Positions 6,908 to 14,196 of a stretch of 39,460 bases of DNA are shown here, piece after piece. Numbering within the stretch: the stretch's first letter is position 1; every line of letters starts with the position of its first letter. The position numbers and the translations under genes were made by a program. Under the pieces are notes generated by a model. The model did no database searches and had not been told where the DNA came from. It was given only the letters and a program-made list of their open reading frames with translations. The stretch comes from Candidatus Poribacteria bacterium (lineage in GTDB: Bacteria > Poribacteria > WGA-4E > PCPOR2b), in the NCBI GenBank assembly GCA_022822785.1, contig JAJEAL010000027.1, forward strand, positions 1 to 39,460. The letters are read 5' to 3'.

Positions 6908-8266
6908 TCATTTCTTGTGCACCAGGCCTCTAGTCTTCCATGTCCCTCGTCTAAACCACAACCACATCAACATGCCTTGCACAACGTTTGAGAGGGCGAT
7001 ACCAATCCAGACTCCCTTAAGTCCTATTAGATAGGAGAGCAAGATTACTAGCAACAGTCCAATGCCGAGTTGACAGATGAATGTCATCACCATTGGGGAA
7101 ACGGTGTCTCCTGCCCCATTGAGTGCACGACCGTATACGATAGAAATCGCAATGAATGCAAAAGTGGCTGATAGATAGCGCAGGTAAACACTTCCGGTAG
7201 TGATAACTTCCATGTCCGCAGTAAATATACGGATAAATAAATGGGGAAACAGAAATAGTAGACTGCCGAGTGTAGCCATGAGCACCGTTGCCAATCCACT
7301 AGCAAGATTGGCAGCCTTTTCTGCCCTGTCAATCTGACCTGCCCCGATATTCTGTCCTATCATCGGTGAGACAGCGTTTGCGAATCCGAAACCCAGGTGC
7401 ATCACGAGGATACGGAGACGCATACAGATGGCGTAGGCGGCTACAGCGTTCGTTCCATAAATCGCCACGACACGAATAAACCCCAACCGGGAGGCATGTC
7501 TCAGGAAACCCTGCATCGAACTGAAAATACCGAGACGTAAAATTTGCCTCATTGCTGACAGGTCAATACGGCGCTTAACATGTTTCAGCGAGATGACGCT
7601 ACGTCCGATGAAACAGAGGTAGAGGAACATTACAACGCCAACGCTCCTGCCGATTACGCTGGCATACGCGGATCCTGTAACACCCAGGCGTGGGAACTTC
7701 CAAATGCCAAATATCAGCAGGGGATCTAGGATAATGTTCAAGACCGTTGAAACAATCATGACCATCATCGGTGTCACTGAATCCCCACCCGCTCTGAAAA
7801 TGGAGCCTAACGTCATCGATAAGAACATCATGATACCACCAAGCAGGGTGATGCGCAAGTAAGGTACACCTAAGCGTACCACTTCGTCCTCCGCTCCAAT
7901 TAACCGCAATCCAATTTCGGCGAGTGGAATACCTACACATGCAATTGCAAGGGGGCATATAAAGCTCAAAATGAGCGCCTGCATTGCAATGTTCTCCCCT
8001 TGTTCTTGCTGTTTTGCACCAATCGATTGAGAAACCAGAACGACCGTTCCCGTTGAGACGCCAAGTGAAAGCACACTAATCAATCGCTGAAGATTCGAGC
8101 TCATATCAACAGCGGAAATCGCTTCGGCTCCGAGTTTGCCGACGAAGATCATATCGACCACGCTGAAAGAATCCTGTAAGACGTTGCTGAGAGCAATTGG
8201 CCAAGCGAGATGCATTAGGTTCTTGAAAATGCTCCCTTGGGTCAGGTCGTGCCTCGATTTCCTCAT
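6908..8266 (-). CDS. MATE family multidrug/sodium efflux transporter
   Basis: A 452-residue inner-membrane protein with about twelve hydrophobic helices. The N-terminal block HDLTQGSIFKNLMHLAWPIALSN is typical of bacterial NorM/DinF-like MATE exporters, as are the PMIGQNIGAGQ and GAGDTVSPM segments in the second half; the corresponding first-half motif is RAGGDSVTPM. Such proteins export organic cations or other small molecules using sodium or proton gradients; the substrate is unknown. A GGAGAG motif lies upstream of the ATG. It is convergent with the purS-like gene and divergent from nrdR. Confidence 0.92.
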   Translation of the reverse strand: MRKSRHDLTQGSIFKNLMHLAWPIALSNVLQDSFSVVDMIFVGKLGAEAISAVDMSSNLQRLISVLSLGVSTGTVVLVSQSIGAKQQEQGENIAMQALILSFICPLAIACVGIPLAEIGLRLIGAEDEVVRLGVPYLRITLLGGIMMFLSMTLGSIFRAGGDSVTPMMVMIVSTVLNIILDPLLIFGIWKFPRLGVTGSAYASVIGRSVGVVMFLYLCFIGRSVISLKHVKRRIDLSAMRQILRLGIFSSMQGFLRHASRLGFIRVVAIYGTNAVAAYAICMRLRILVMHLGFGFANAVSPMIGQNIGAGQIDRAEKAANLASGLATVLMATLGSLLFLFPHLFIRIFTADMEVITTGSVYLRYLSATFAFIAISIVYGRALNGAGDTVSPMVMTFICQLGIGLLLVILLSYLIGLKGVWIGIALSNVVQGMLMWLWFRRGTWKTRGLVHKK

Positions 8267-8667
8267 AGATAGCTTACTCTCCGATGTATGTTGGTGCGTT
8301 TTCGACGATTGAACCTCCCCTTTGTTTAGTAATTTTCATTGAATGACACCGTGAACACAAAAATATCCGTTTCTGATTTTTTTCCATGTCCCTCACTGTT
8401 TTGCAGATTCTTTTTTATATAGTTCGTAGGTCGGACTTACTAGCCCAACTGTGCAAATGAAGGGATGATTTTCACGTTTCGTGTGCATATCATTTTGCGG
8501 TTACGCTTAATGATAGACTCAAACCTAAGCTGATGGATCTGCCAATTCGTTGCGAATTTTATCGGTCGTTCTATTATGCCACATCTGTGCAAAGTTCGGC
8601 AAGAATTATCCCTCTGGATTCCATCTGCTAATTTTGAAAAAAATTGATAAAATTATGTGAAAAAGTG
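8267..8667. other. Intergenic region with no recognisable gene
   Basis: This 400-bp AT-rich stretch between the MATE start and the nrdR promoter holds no convincing frame, tRNA, or strong hairpin. It presumably includes the MATE control region, but I cannot place a good promoter there. Confidence 0.5.
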
Positions 8668-8696
8668 TTGACAGATTATTTACAATCGTTTATTAT
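8668..8696 (+). promoter_or_regulatory. Consensus promoter of nrdR-nrdJ
   Basis: TTGACA at 8668-8673 and TATTAT at 8691-8696 have a 17-bp spacer. Transcription would begin near 8703, immediately upstream of two NrdR-box-like sites. Confidence 0.75.
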
Positions 8697-8706
8697 ATTA
8701 GCCCCT

Positions 8707-8722
8707 ACCGAACATATTGTAT
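8707..8722 (+). promoter_or_regulatory. NrdR box 1 (candidate)
   Basis: The 16-bp site ACCGAACATATTGTAT matches the known NrdR-box consensus acaCwAtATaTwGtgt at 12 positions. Its conserved core ATATTGT aligns with box 2, exactly 31 bp downstream, which puts the two sites on the same face of the helix as in other NrdR-controlled promoters. Confidence 0.6.
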
Positions 8723-8737
8723 GATAAAAGAAATTAT

Positions 8738-8753
8738 ACACAATATATTGGTG
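8738..8753 (+). promoter_or_regulatory. NrdR box 2 (candidate)
   Basis: ACACAATATATTGGTG matches the NrdR consensus at 13 of 16 positions, the first thirteen without a break. It lies between the predicted transcription start and the nrdR start codon at 8758, so bound NrdR would block transcription of its own gene and of nrdJ. Confidence 0.75.
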
Positions 8754-8757
8754 TTCT

Positions 8758-9213
8758 ATGAAATGTCCATACTGTAACGGTTCAAGTATAAGAGTCATCG
8801 ATAAACGTGATACTGATGGCGGAACTGCTATCCGTAGGCGCCGAGCGTGTCTCCACTGCTCAAAGCGGTTTACAACGTACGAGCGGGCTGAAGTGTTGGA
8901 TCTTTTCATTATTAAGAAGGACCAACGCCGAGAGGCTTTTGACCGGCAAAAGCTAAGACGTAATATCATGAAGGCGTGTGAAAAACGATCGATTGGTCAG
9001 GAAACCATTGATCGCTTGATTGGGGATGTCGAACAGCAACTCATCAGTATGCACAGATCTGAAGTTGAAAGCCATGTCATCGGTGAAATTGTTATGGATG
9101 CGCTTAAAAATCTGGATAGTGTGGCATATATTCGGTTTGCCTCTGTTTACCGTGATTTCAAGGATGCGACGGATTTTGAGAAAGAGCTCCGTCAACTGGT
9201 ACCTGATGATTAG
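8758..9213 (+). CDS. nrdR: Transcriptional repressor NrdR
   Basis: A 151-residue protein of standard NrdR length. It has an N-terminal zinc ribbon with Cys3, Cys6, Cys31 and Cys34, the conserved DTDGGTAIRRRR stretch, and then an ATP-cone domain from about residue 49 (VIKKD-type start, here FIIKKDQRREAFDRQKL). NrdR binds dATP/ATP through the cone and represses ribonucleotide reductase genes. It is followed 118 bp later by nrdJ, and two NrdR-box-like sites lie just upstream, so autorepression of an nrdR-nrdJ unit is likely. No clear Shine-Dalgarno sequence is seen; box 2 occupies that region. Confidence 0.96.
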   Translation: MKCPYCNGSSIRVIDKRDTDGGTAIRRRRACLHCSKRFTTYERAEVLDLFIIKKDQRREAFDRQKLRRNIMKACEKRSIGQETIDRLIGDVEQQLISMHRSEVESHVIGEIVMDALKNLDSVAYIRFASVYRDFKDATDFEKELRQLVPDD

Positions 9214-9331
9214 TTGAAACCTAATATCTAGGGGGAACGTTAGATTAAGGGGTAATATTAAACGAATTGCAGATAAGCCTCTAAATCTGCAGCGCTTTTT
9301 ACAGCACTTATAAGTTAAGAAAGGAATCAAC

Positions 9332-12300
9332 ATGTCCCAAACCAACGATTTCGGGGTCAATCAAGGCTCTATTGCCGCCGTACCATCAGATGAGACTGCC
9401 GACATCGACCCCTCCTCGCTTGAAGATACTACACAGAAACGGGGCTTGAAAATTGATCGACGATATACCACGCCCGGTGTACATCCATTCGATACGGTTG
9501 AGTGGGAACCTCGAAGTTCTGTAATCTATAATGAAAAAGGTGAGGTCATCTTCGAGAAAAGCGCAGTCGAGGTTCCGTCGAACTGGTCACAATTGGCAGC
9601 AGATATCGCGGTATCCAAATATTTCCGTAAAGCGGGGGTGCCTGAAACGGAGAGCGAAACAAGCGTCCGTCAGCTCATTCAACGCGTCGCGAATACTATC
9701 CGCCGCACTGGCGAGACGCTGGGCGGCTACTTCGCCACACCCAGCGATGCCGATGCCTTTGAGATGGAATTGACGGATCTGCTGGTCACGCAACGCGGTG
9801 CCTTCAACTCGCCGGTCTGGTTTAATTGTGGACTATATCATCAATACGGAATTATCGGCGGGACGGGCAATTGGTTTTGGGACTTTGAAAAAAATAGTGC
9901 TGCCCAGACAGAAAATAACTACGACCATCCACAATGCAGCGCGTGCTTCATACAATCGGTTGACGATGACCTGATGTCGATTTTCGAGCTGGTCAAAAAT
10001 GAGGCGCGTGTCTTTAAGTACGGTTCAGGAACTGGAACAAACTTTTTCAAGATCCGAGGACGGCAAGAGAAGCTCTCCGGCGGCGGGACGAGCAGTGGTC
10101 TCATGTCTTTTCTTGAGGTTTTTGACCGTGGAGCCGGAGCGACCAAATCTGGGGGAACTACCAGACGCGCGGCTAAGATGGTATGCCTTGATATGGATCA
10201 CCCGGAAATCGGTGACTTCATCAACTGGAAGATGAATGAAGAAAAGAAGGTGGCAGCGCTCGTTGCCGCCGGTTATCCCTCAGACTTCAATGGGGAAGCA
10301 TATAAGACCGTCTCCGGGCAAAACTCAAATAACTCCGTCCGAATCACAGACGAATTCATGGATGCTTACCTGCGCGGTGACCAGTGGCATACAACCTTGC
10401 GTACAACCGGTGAAGTCTGTGATACATTTGAAGCCAAAGACCTCATGCGTCAAATCGCCGAAGCCGCTTGGGCTTGTGCGGATCCGGGTGTACAGTTTGA
10501 CACGACAATCAACGAGTGGCATACCTGCGCGAATACCGATCGAATTTATAGTAGCAATCCATGTTCAGAATATATGTTCCTTGACGACTCCGCATGTAAT
10601 CTCGCTTCTATCAATCTACTCAAATTTGTCGATGAAGATGGGAACTTTGATGTCGAAGGCTTCAAACATGCCTGCCGAATCTTTTTCATCGGTCAGGAAA
10701 TCCTTGTGGATTTCTCCTCCTATCCAACCCGCAAAATCGCTCAAAATAGCCACGACTATCGACCGCTCGGATTGGGATATGCCAATCTCGGCACTCTGTT
10801 GATGGTCAACGGCATCCCCTACGATAGCGAAGAGGGCTATGCCATCGCCGGTGCGCTCACCGCGATTCTCTGTGGTGAGGCATATCGAACTTCCGCTGAT
10901 ATGGCTGAGGTCAAAGGTCCCTTCCCCGGTTTCGTTAAAAATCGTGAGCCGATGCTACATGTCATGAGTAAGCATCGTGCGGCAGCCTACCGCATTAACC
11001 CTGATGCCTGCCCGGCTCACCTCTTGAAGGCGGCGCAGCGAACGTGGGACGAGGCAGTTAAGAGGGGTGAACAGCACGGTTATCGGAACGCACAGGCCAC
11101 CGTGCTCGCGCCTACCGGCACCATAGGTCTGCTCATGGAATGTGATACGACCGGTGTTGAACCGGAATTCGCACTCGTGAAGTTCAAGAAATTGGCGGGC
11201 GGGGGTTACTTTAAAATTATCAACCAATCCGTGCCCCGTGCGCTGAAAACACTCGGCTATACGGACGAAGAGATTGACGACATTGTGACCTATGTGCAAG
11301 GAACTTCTTCGCTAATCGGTTCGCCGCATATCAATAATGTCTCACTTAGACAGAAGGGGTTGACTGACGAGGAGATCGGTCAGATTGAAGCAACGCTACC
11401 CTCCGTCTTTGAGCTGGCGCATGCGTTTAACGTCCACACTCTCGGAGAAGAAGGGATGGCGCGTCTCGAATTTCGGTCAGAGCAATATAACGCGCCGGAT
11501 TTCGACCTCTTGAGTCAGTTGGGATTTACGAAACAGCAGATTGAAGACGCAAGCAATATCATCTGTGGTACGATGACCGTTGAAGGTGCCCCGCATCTGA
11601 AAAACGAACACCTACCGGTCTTTGATTGTGCCAACAAATGTGGCAAATATGGTCAACGTTACATTGAGCCAATGGCGCATGTTCGCATGGTCGCTGCGAC
11701 GCAACCATTTCTGAGTGGGTCGATTTCCAAAACCATCAACATGCCCCACGAAACCACAGTCGAAGAGGTTGAGAACCTTTACGTTGAGGCGTGGAAGCTA
11801 GGCTTGAAAGCGGTGGCACTCTATCGGGACGGATCGAAGATGTCGCAACCGCTCAGCGCAACGCGAGCAGAAGCTGCCGAGGAAGAACAAGAAGTGCGAC
11901 CAATCCGCCGCCGTTTGCCCAACGAGCGTGCTTCAATCACCCATAAATTCAGTGTTGCGGGCCATGAAGGCTATATCACCGTCGGTTTTTACGAAGATGG
12001 TACCCCCGGCGAGGTGTTTCTCAAAATGTCGAAGGAAGGCTCTGTCATCTCTGGATTGATGGATACGATTGCCACAATGACCTCCATCTCGCTACAATAT
12101 GGCGTTCCGCTGGAATCGCTGGTTAGTAAGTTCAGCCATGTCGGATTTGAACCTGCGGGATTTACCAACAATAAGGACATCCCGATAGCCAAGTCAATCA
12201 TTGACTATGTATTCCGCTGGCTGGGGCTGAAATTCGTGCCTCAAAGCGAAGCGCTTACTGGAGGAGACGGAAGCCTCGGTGATCAGCTTGCTCAACCGCA

Positions 12301-12487
12301 GCAGCTGCCCCCTGGCGCGACTGACGTCGAGCAGGAAGAGAATGACCAAAGACTGGAAGCACGTGAAAAACGGGTCGCAGCGATGCAGTCGGATGCGCCT
12401 CCCTGTCATGATTGCGGGACAATCATGGTGCGGAACGGCACCTGTTATCGGTGTCTGAATTGCGGCGCGACGAGTGGGTGTTCGTAG
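9332..12487 (+). CDS. nrdJ: Adenosylcobalamin-dependent (class II) ribonucleotide reductase
   Basis: A 1051-residue class II reductase making deoxyribonucleotides with vitamin B12, independent of oxygen. The NPCSE motif at residues 409-413 places the radical cysteine at Cys411, with redox partner Cys422 eleven residues later, the same spacing as in Lactobacillus reductase (408/419); the other redox Cys is in the QCSAC segment near 202-205. GSGTGTNF, SGGTTRRAAKMV and LAPTGTIGLLMECDTTGVEP are family hallmarks. The C-terminus carries a Cys-rich tail (CHDC...CYRCLNCG..GCS) used for rereduction or metal binding in long NrdJ proteins. The ATG follows AAAGGA at about 7 bp. Predicted to be under NrdR control. 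Confidence 0.97.
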   Translation: MSQTNDFGVNQGSIAAVPSDETADIDPSSLEDTTQKRGLKIDRRYTTPGVHPFDTVEWEPRSSVIYNEKGEVIFEKSAVEVPSNWSQLAADIAVSKYFRKAGVPETESETSVRQLIQRVANTIRRTGETLGGYFATPSDADAFEMELTDLLVTQRGAFNSPVWFNCGLYHQYGIIGGTGNWFWDFEKNSAAQTENNYDHPQCSACFIQSVDDDLMSIFELVKNEARVFKYGSGTGTNFFKIRGRQEKLSGGGTSSGLMSFLEVFDRGAGATKSGGTTRRAAKMVCLDMDHPEIGDFINWKMNEEKKVAALVAAGYPSDFNGEAYKTVSGQNSNNSVRITDEFMDAYLRGDQWHTTLRTTGEVCDTFEAKDLMRQIAEAAWACADPGVQFDTTINEWHTCANTDRIYSSNPCSEYMFLDDSACNLASINLLKFVDEDGNFDVEGFKHACRIFFIGQEILVDFSSYPTRKIAQNSHDYRPLGLGYANLGTLLMVNGIPYDSEEGYAIAGALTAILCGEAYRTSADMAEVKGPFPGFVKNREPMLHVMSKHRAAAYRINPDACPAHLLKAAQRTWDEAVKRGEQHGYRNAQATVLAPTGTIGLLMECDTTGVEPEFALVKFKKLAGGGYFKIINQSVPRALKTLGYTDEEIDDIVTYVQGTSSLIGSPHINNVSLRQKGLTDEEIGQIEATLPSVFELAHAFNVHTLGEEGMARLEFRSEQYNAPDFDLLSQLGFTKQQIEDASNIICGTMTVEGAPHLKNEHLPVFDCANKCGKYGQRYIEPMAHVRMVAATQPFLSGSISKTINMPHETTVEEVENLYVEAWKLGLKAVALYRDGSKMSQPLSATRAEAAEEEQEVRPIRRRLPNERASITHKFSVAGHEGYITVGFYEDGTPGEVFLKMSKEGSVISGLMDTIATMTSISLQYGVPLESLVSKFSHVGFEPAGFTNNKDIPIAKSIIDYVFRWLGLKFVPQSEALTGGDGSLGDQLAQPQQLPPGATDVEQEENDQRLEAREKRVAAMQSDAPPCHDCGTIMVRNGTCYRCLNCGATSGCS

Positions 12488-12489
12488 GA

Positions 12490-12520
12490 TTGGAATGTGG
12501 AGCAATTGTTCACACTCCAA
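12490..12520. terminator. Hairpin between convergent nrdJ and tauE genes
   Basis: Arms TTGGAATGTG (12490-12499) and CACACTCCAA (12511-12520) form a ten-base stem with one mismatch and an 11-base loop. It fills the gap between the two stop codons, so a bidirectional terminator is plausible, although the following T-run is weak on both sides. Confidence 0.55.
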
Positions 12521-13423
12521 TTATCCGTAAATCATGCGTAGCAGATTAAAGCCGATTACCCCTGCCACAATCAAAATGATAAACGCAAAATAGAAGCGGA
12601 TTGAATCACTCGGAATTCGTTGATTGACAATTGCTCCCACCTGTGCACAGATTGTGGATCCAATTAGTAAAAACGCAACCAGCCATAAATCGACATTGCC
12701 CCGTATCGCATGGGTAACGGTGCCATAAACGGCGGAAAAAAATACGATAAGTGAAGCGGTGCCAACGGCTACATGTGTTTCAACACCATATCCATAGATT
12801 AGTAGCGGCACAAAGAGGATACCGCCGCCAATCCCGAGCAGTCCTGTGAAAATACCGATGCCGAGTGCTGAGTAGACAATTGCCGGGAGTGAGATCTGGC
12901 GAACACCGCTGATAGGAAAGGAAACATGAGGCGGGAAGGGAAAGATGCGAAGCAAGCCGAGTGGTTGTTGGCGATCTTGTTTCCCTCTGTGAACTAGTGA
13001 TTCTATCAGAATTAGGGCTGAAATGGTGATGAGCAGCCCCAAGAAAATCCATTGCAGGTAAAACTGAAGCGCTGGCATTGATTGCTTTCCGACACTTATC
13101 TCTCCTAGCTGGCCCAACCAGTCGAGCAAATATACCCCAAGCTCAATCCCCACAAAATTGCCCCCAACAATCATCAATGCCAGCTTTGCATCAATGTTAC
13201 CGAACTTCCAATACCGCAATACGGTGGAAAAAGCGGTGCCAGCTGTTCGAGAAAGTGTGCTCCCAATGCAAATTGGGAAGGGAATGCCAAATAACATATT
13301 GAGCACTGGTATGATTAGCGGGCCCCCACCAATCCCAAAGAAACCTGATAGGAAGCCGCTGATACACCCTAAACTAATTAATCCCCAAATATTAACGGGT
13401 ATGCCACTGATATCGATGTTCAT
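12521..13423 (-). CDS. TauE/SafE family sulfite/organosulfonate exporter-like permease
   Basis: A 300-residue inner-membrane protein of the TauE/SafE (formerly DUF81) family with about eight hydrophobic helices. Two related glycine-rich motifs mark the internal duplication: SGFLSGFFGIGGGPLIIPVL-like in the first half and GIFTGLLGIGGGILFVPLL in the second, the latter followed by HVAVGTASLIVFFSAVYG. Family members are thought to export sulfite, sulfoacetate or related anions; the substrate here is unknown. It lies 14 bp downstream of a 46-residue membrane protein, likely in the same transcript from the promoter at 13742-13770. Confidence 0.9.
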   Translation of the reverse strand: MNIDISGIPVNIWGLISLGCISGFLSGFFGIGGGPLIIPVLNMLFGIPFPICIGSTLSRTAGTAFSTVLRYWKFGNIDAKLALMIVGGNFVGIELGVYLLDWLGQLGEISVGKQSMPALQFYLQWIFLGLLITISALILIESLVHRGKQDRQQPLGLLRIFPFPPHVSFPISGVRQISLPAIVYSALGIGIFTGLLGIGGGILFVPLLIYGYGVETHVAVGTASLIVFFSAVYGTVTHAIRGNVDLWLVAFLLIGSTICAQVGAIVNQRIPSDSIRFYFAFIILIVAGVIGFNLLRMIYG

Positions 13424-13437
13424 CTAACGTGATAGGT

Positions 13438-13578
13438 TCAAATATGGTAATCAATTCTAGGGTCAGGGGGAGTGGAGTGACCCTTACGACGTTCGAGAAA
13501 GGTAAAAATCCAGTTGATGAGTGCTCCCCACGCTATGGGAAAGAGTAAGCAGATAAGAACGTTGAGAATGCCTTTCAT
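13438..13578 (-). CDS. Small single-pass membrane protein upstream of TauE/SafE
   Basis: A 46-residue frame with one hydrophobic helix (about residues 4-28, rich in Leu, Ile, Trp and Phe) followed by a basic ERRK segment and a proline-containing polar tail, consistent with N-out/C-in insertion. GGAG lies 6 bp before the ATG. It ends 14 bp before the tauE-like gene on the same strand, and a consensus promoter lies about 165 bp upstream, which together support expression. It could be a small accessory subunit of the exporter. I recognise no family; it is too short to be assessed by composition alone. Confidence 0.6.
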   Translation of the reverse strand: MKGILNVLICLLFPIAWGALINWIFTFLERRKGHSTPPDPRIDYHI

Positions 13579-13741
13579 GCAGGGCTCCAATTCTATGAAA
13601 CATCAAAATCTTCTCGTACCGAACGGCGAAAGCTTTTGACGCCTCTCAGCCCCTCTCCAATTCCTCCGACGTCTTGAGAGCTCCAGACCTTGACTAGTAA
13701 GGGTATTAAGGATTCACACCGTTGTGTACTCATACATTGCA

Positions 13742-13770
13742 AGTATAGACTAAAGCTGCGGTATTGTCAA
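13742..13770 (-). promoter_or_regulatory. Consensus promoter of the small membrane protein-TauE operon
   Basis: On the minus strand TTGACA (13765-13770) and TATACT (13742-13747) are separated by exactly 17 bp. The resulting leader is about 155 nt. It is back-to-back with a plus-strand promoter at 13799-13827. Confidence 0.75.
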
Positions 13771-13798
13771 AGGGAAAAATCGGTCGAATGCTTTTTGC

Positions 13799-13827
13799 TT
13801 GCATTTCCCATAGGCGTGTGCTACAAT
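13799..13827 (+). promoter_or_regulatory. Promoter upstream of the EF-G paralogue
   Basis: TTGCAT at 13799-13804 and TACAAT at 13822-13827 are 17 bp apart. The next convincing start codon is at 14197, implying a leader of about 360 nt. Confidence 0.5.
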
Positions 13828-14196
13828 CACCAAACATTTTAGCAGTTTCCAATGCAGGTCAATAAACGCCTTAATAAGTTACTCTCTTTCTCAGTTGAGG
13901 AAATGTGGGAAAGTTTCAAGGTGGTTCATTTGATTCAAGCGTGCAAGGTGCTCGTCGGTTTGGAAGCCGGGGTTCCTTCTCCCAAAGGGGGGCTCCAGAG
14001 GAAGCGAGTGACAGCGACATCAGATTGACTTATACAAACAAAAACTTTACAGCTCCCGATGTTGTTGGATCCACTTGTCCCGATCATATCGGGTAACGAT
14101 CCAAACAACAACGAAGATTCTCGATAAATCGGAACCTGCTTGACCGCATATCTCTGCGATGTTTTTAGTTAAATTGACACCGTAAGGAGTTTTTTG
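13828..14196 (+). other. Long untranslated leader or non-coding region before EF-G paralogue
   Basis: About 370 bp with no convincing gene. It contains a perfect palindrome at 14079-14093 (CCCGAT CAT ATCGGG), with the same arms as hairpins in the mobile element at 1-305, and a second one, CGATAAATCG, at 14122-14131. A G/C-rich segment near 13965-14005 can form a hairpin. It does not match a riboswitch or small-RNA family I know. AAGGAG at 14184-14189 is the ribosome-binding site for the next gene. Confidence 0.4.

Noticed and set aside
13642-13653. GGGGCTGAGAGG on the minus strand, resembling part of a TPP riboswitch
   Set aside because: The other invariant blocks of the TPP aptamer (the CTGATC and CCAGCGTAGGGA-like segments) are missing and the downstream genes are not thiamine genes.
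13905-14096. A 63-codon frame whose end resembles a tmRNA tag
   Set aside because: There is no tRNA-like acceptor or T-arm, no ALAA-type ending, and no plausible ribosome-binding site.
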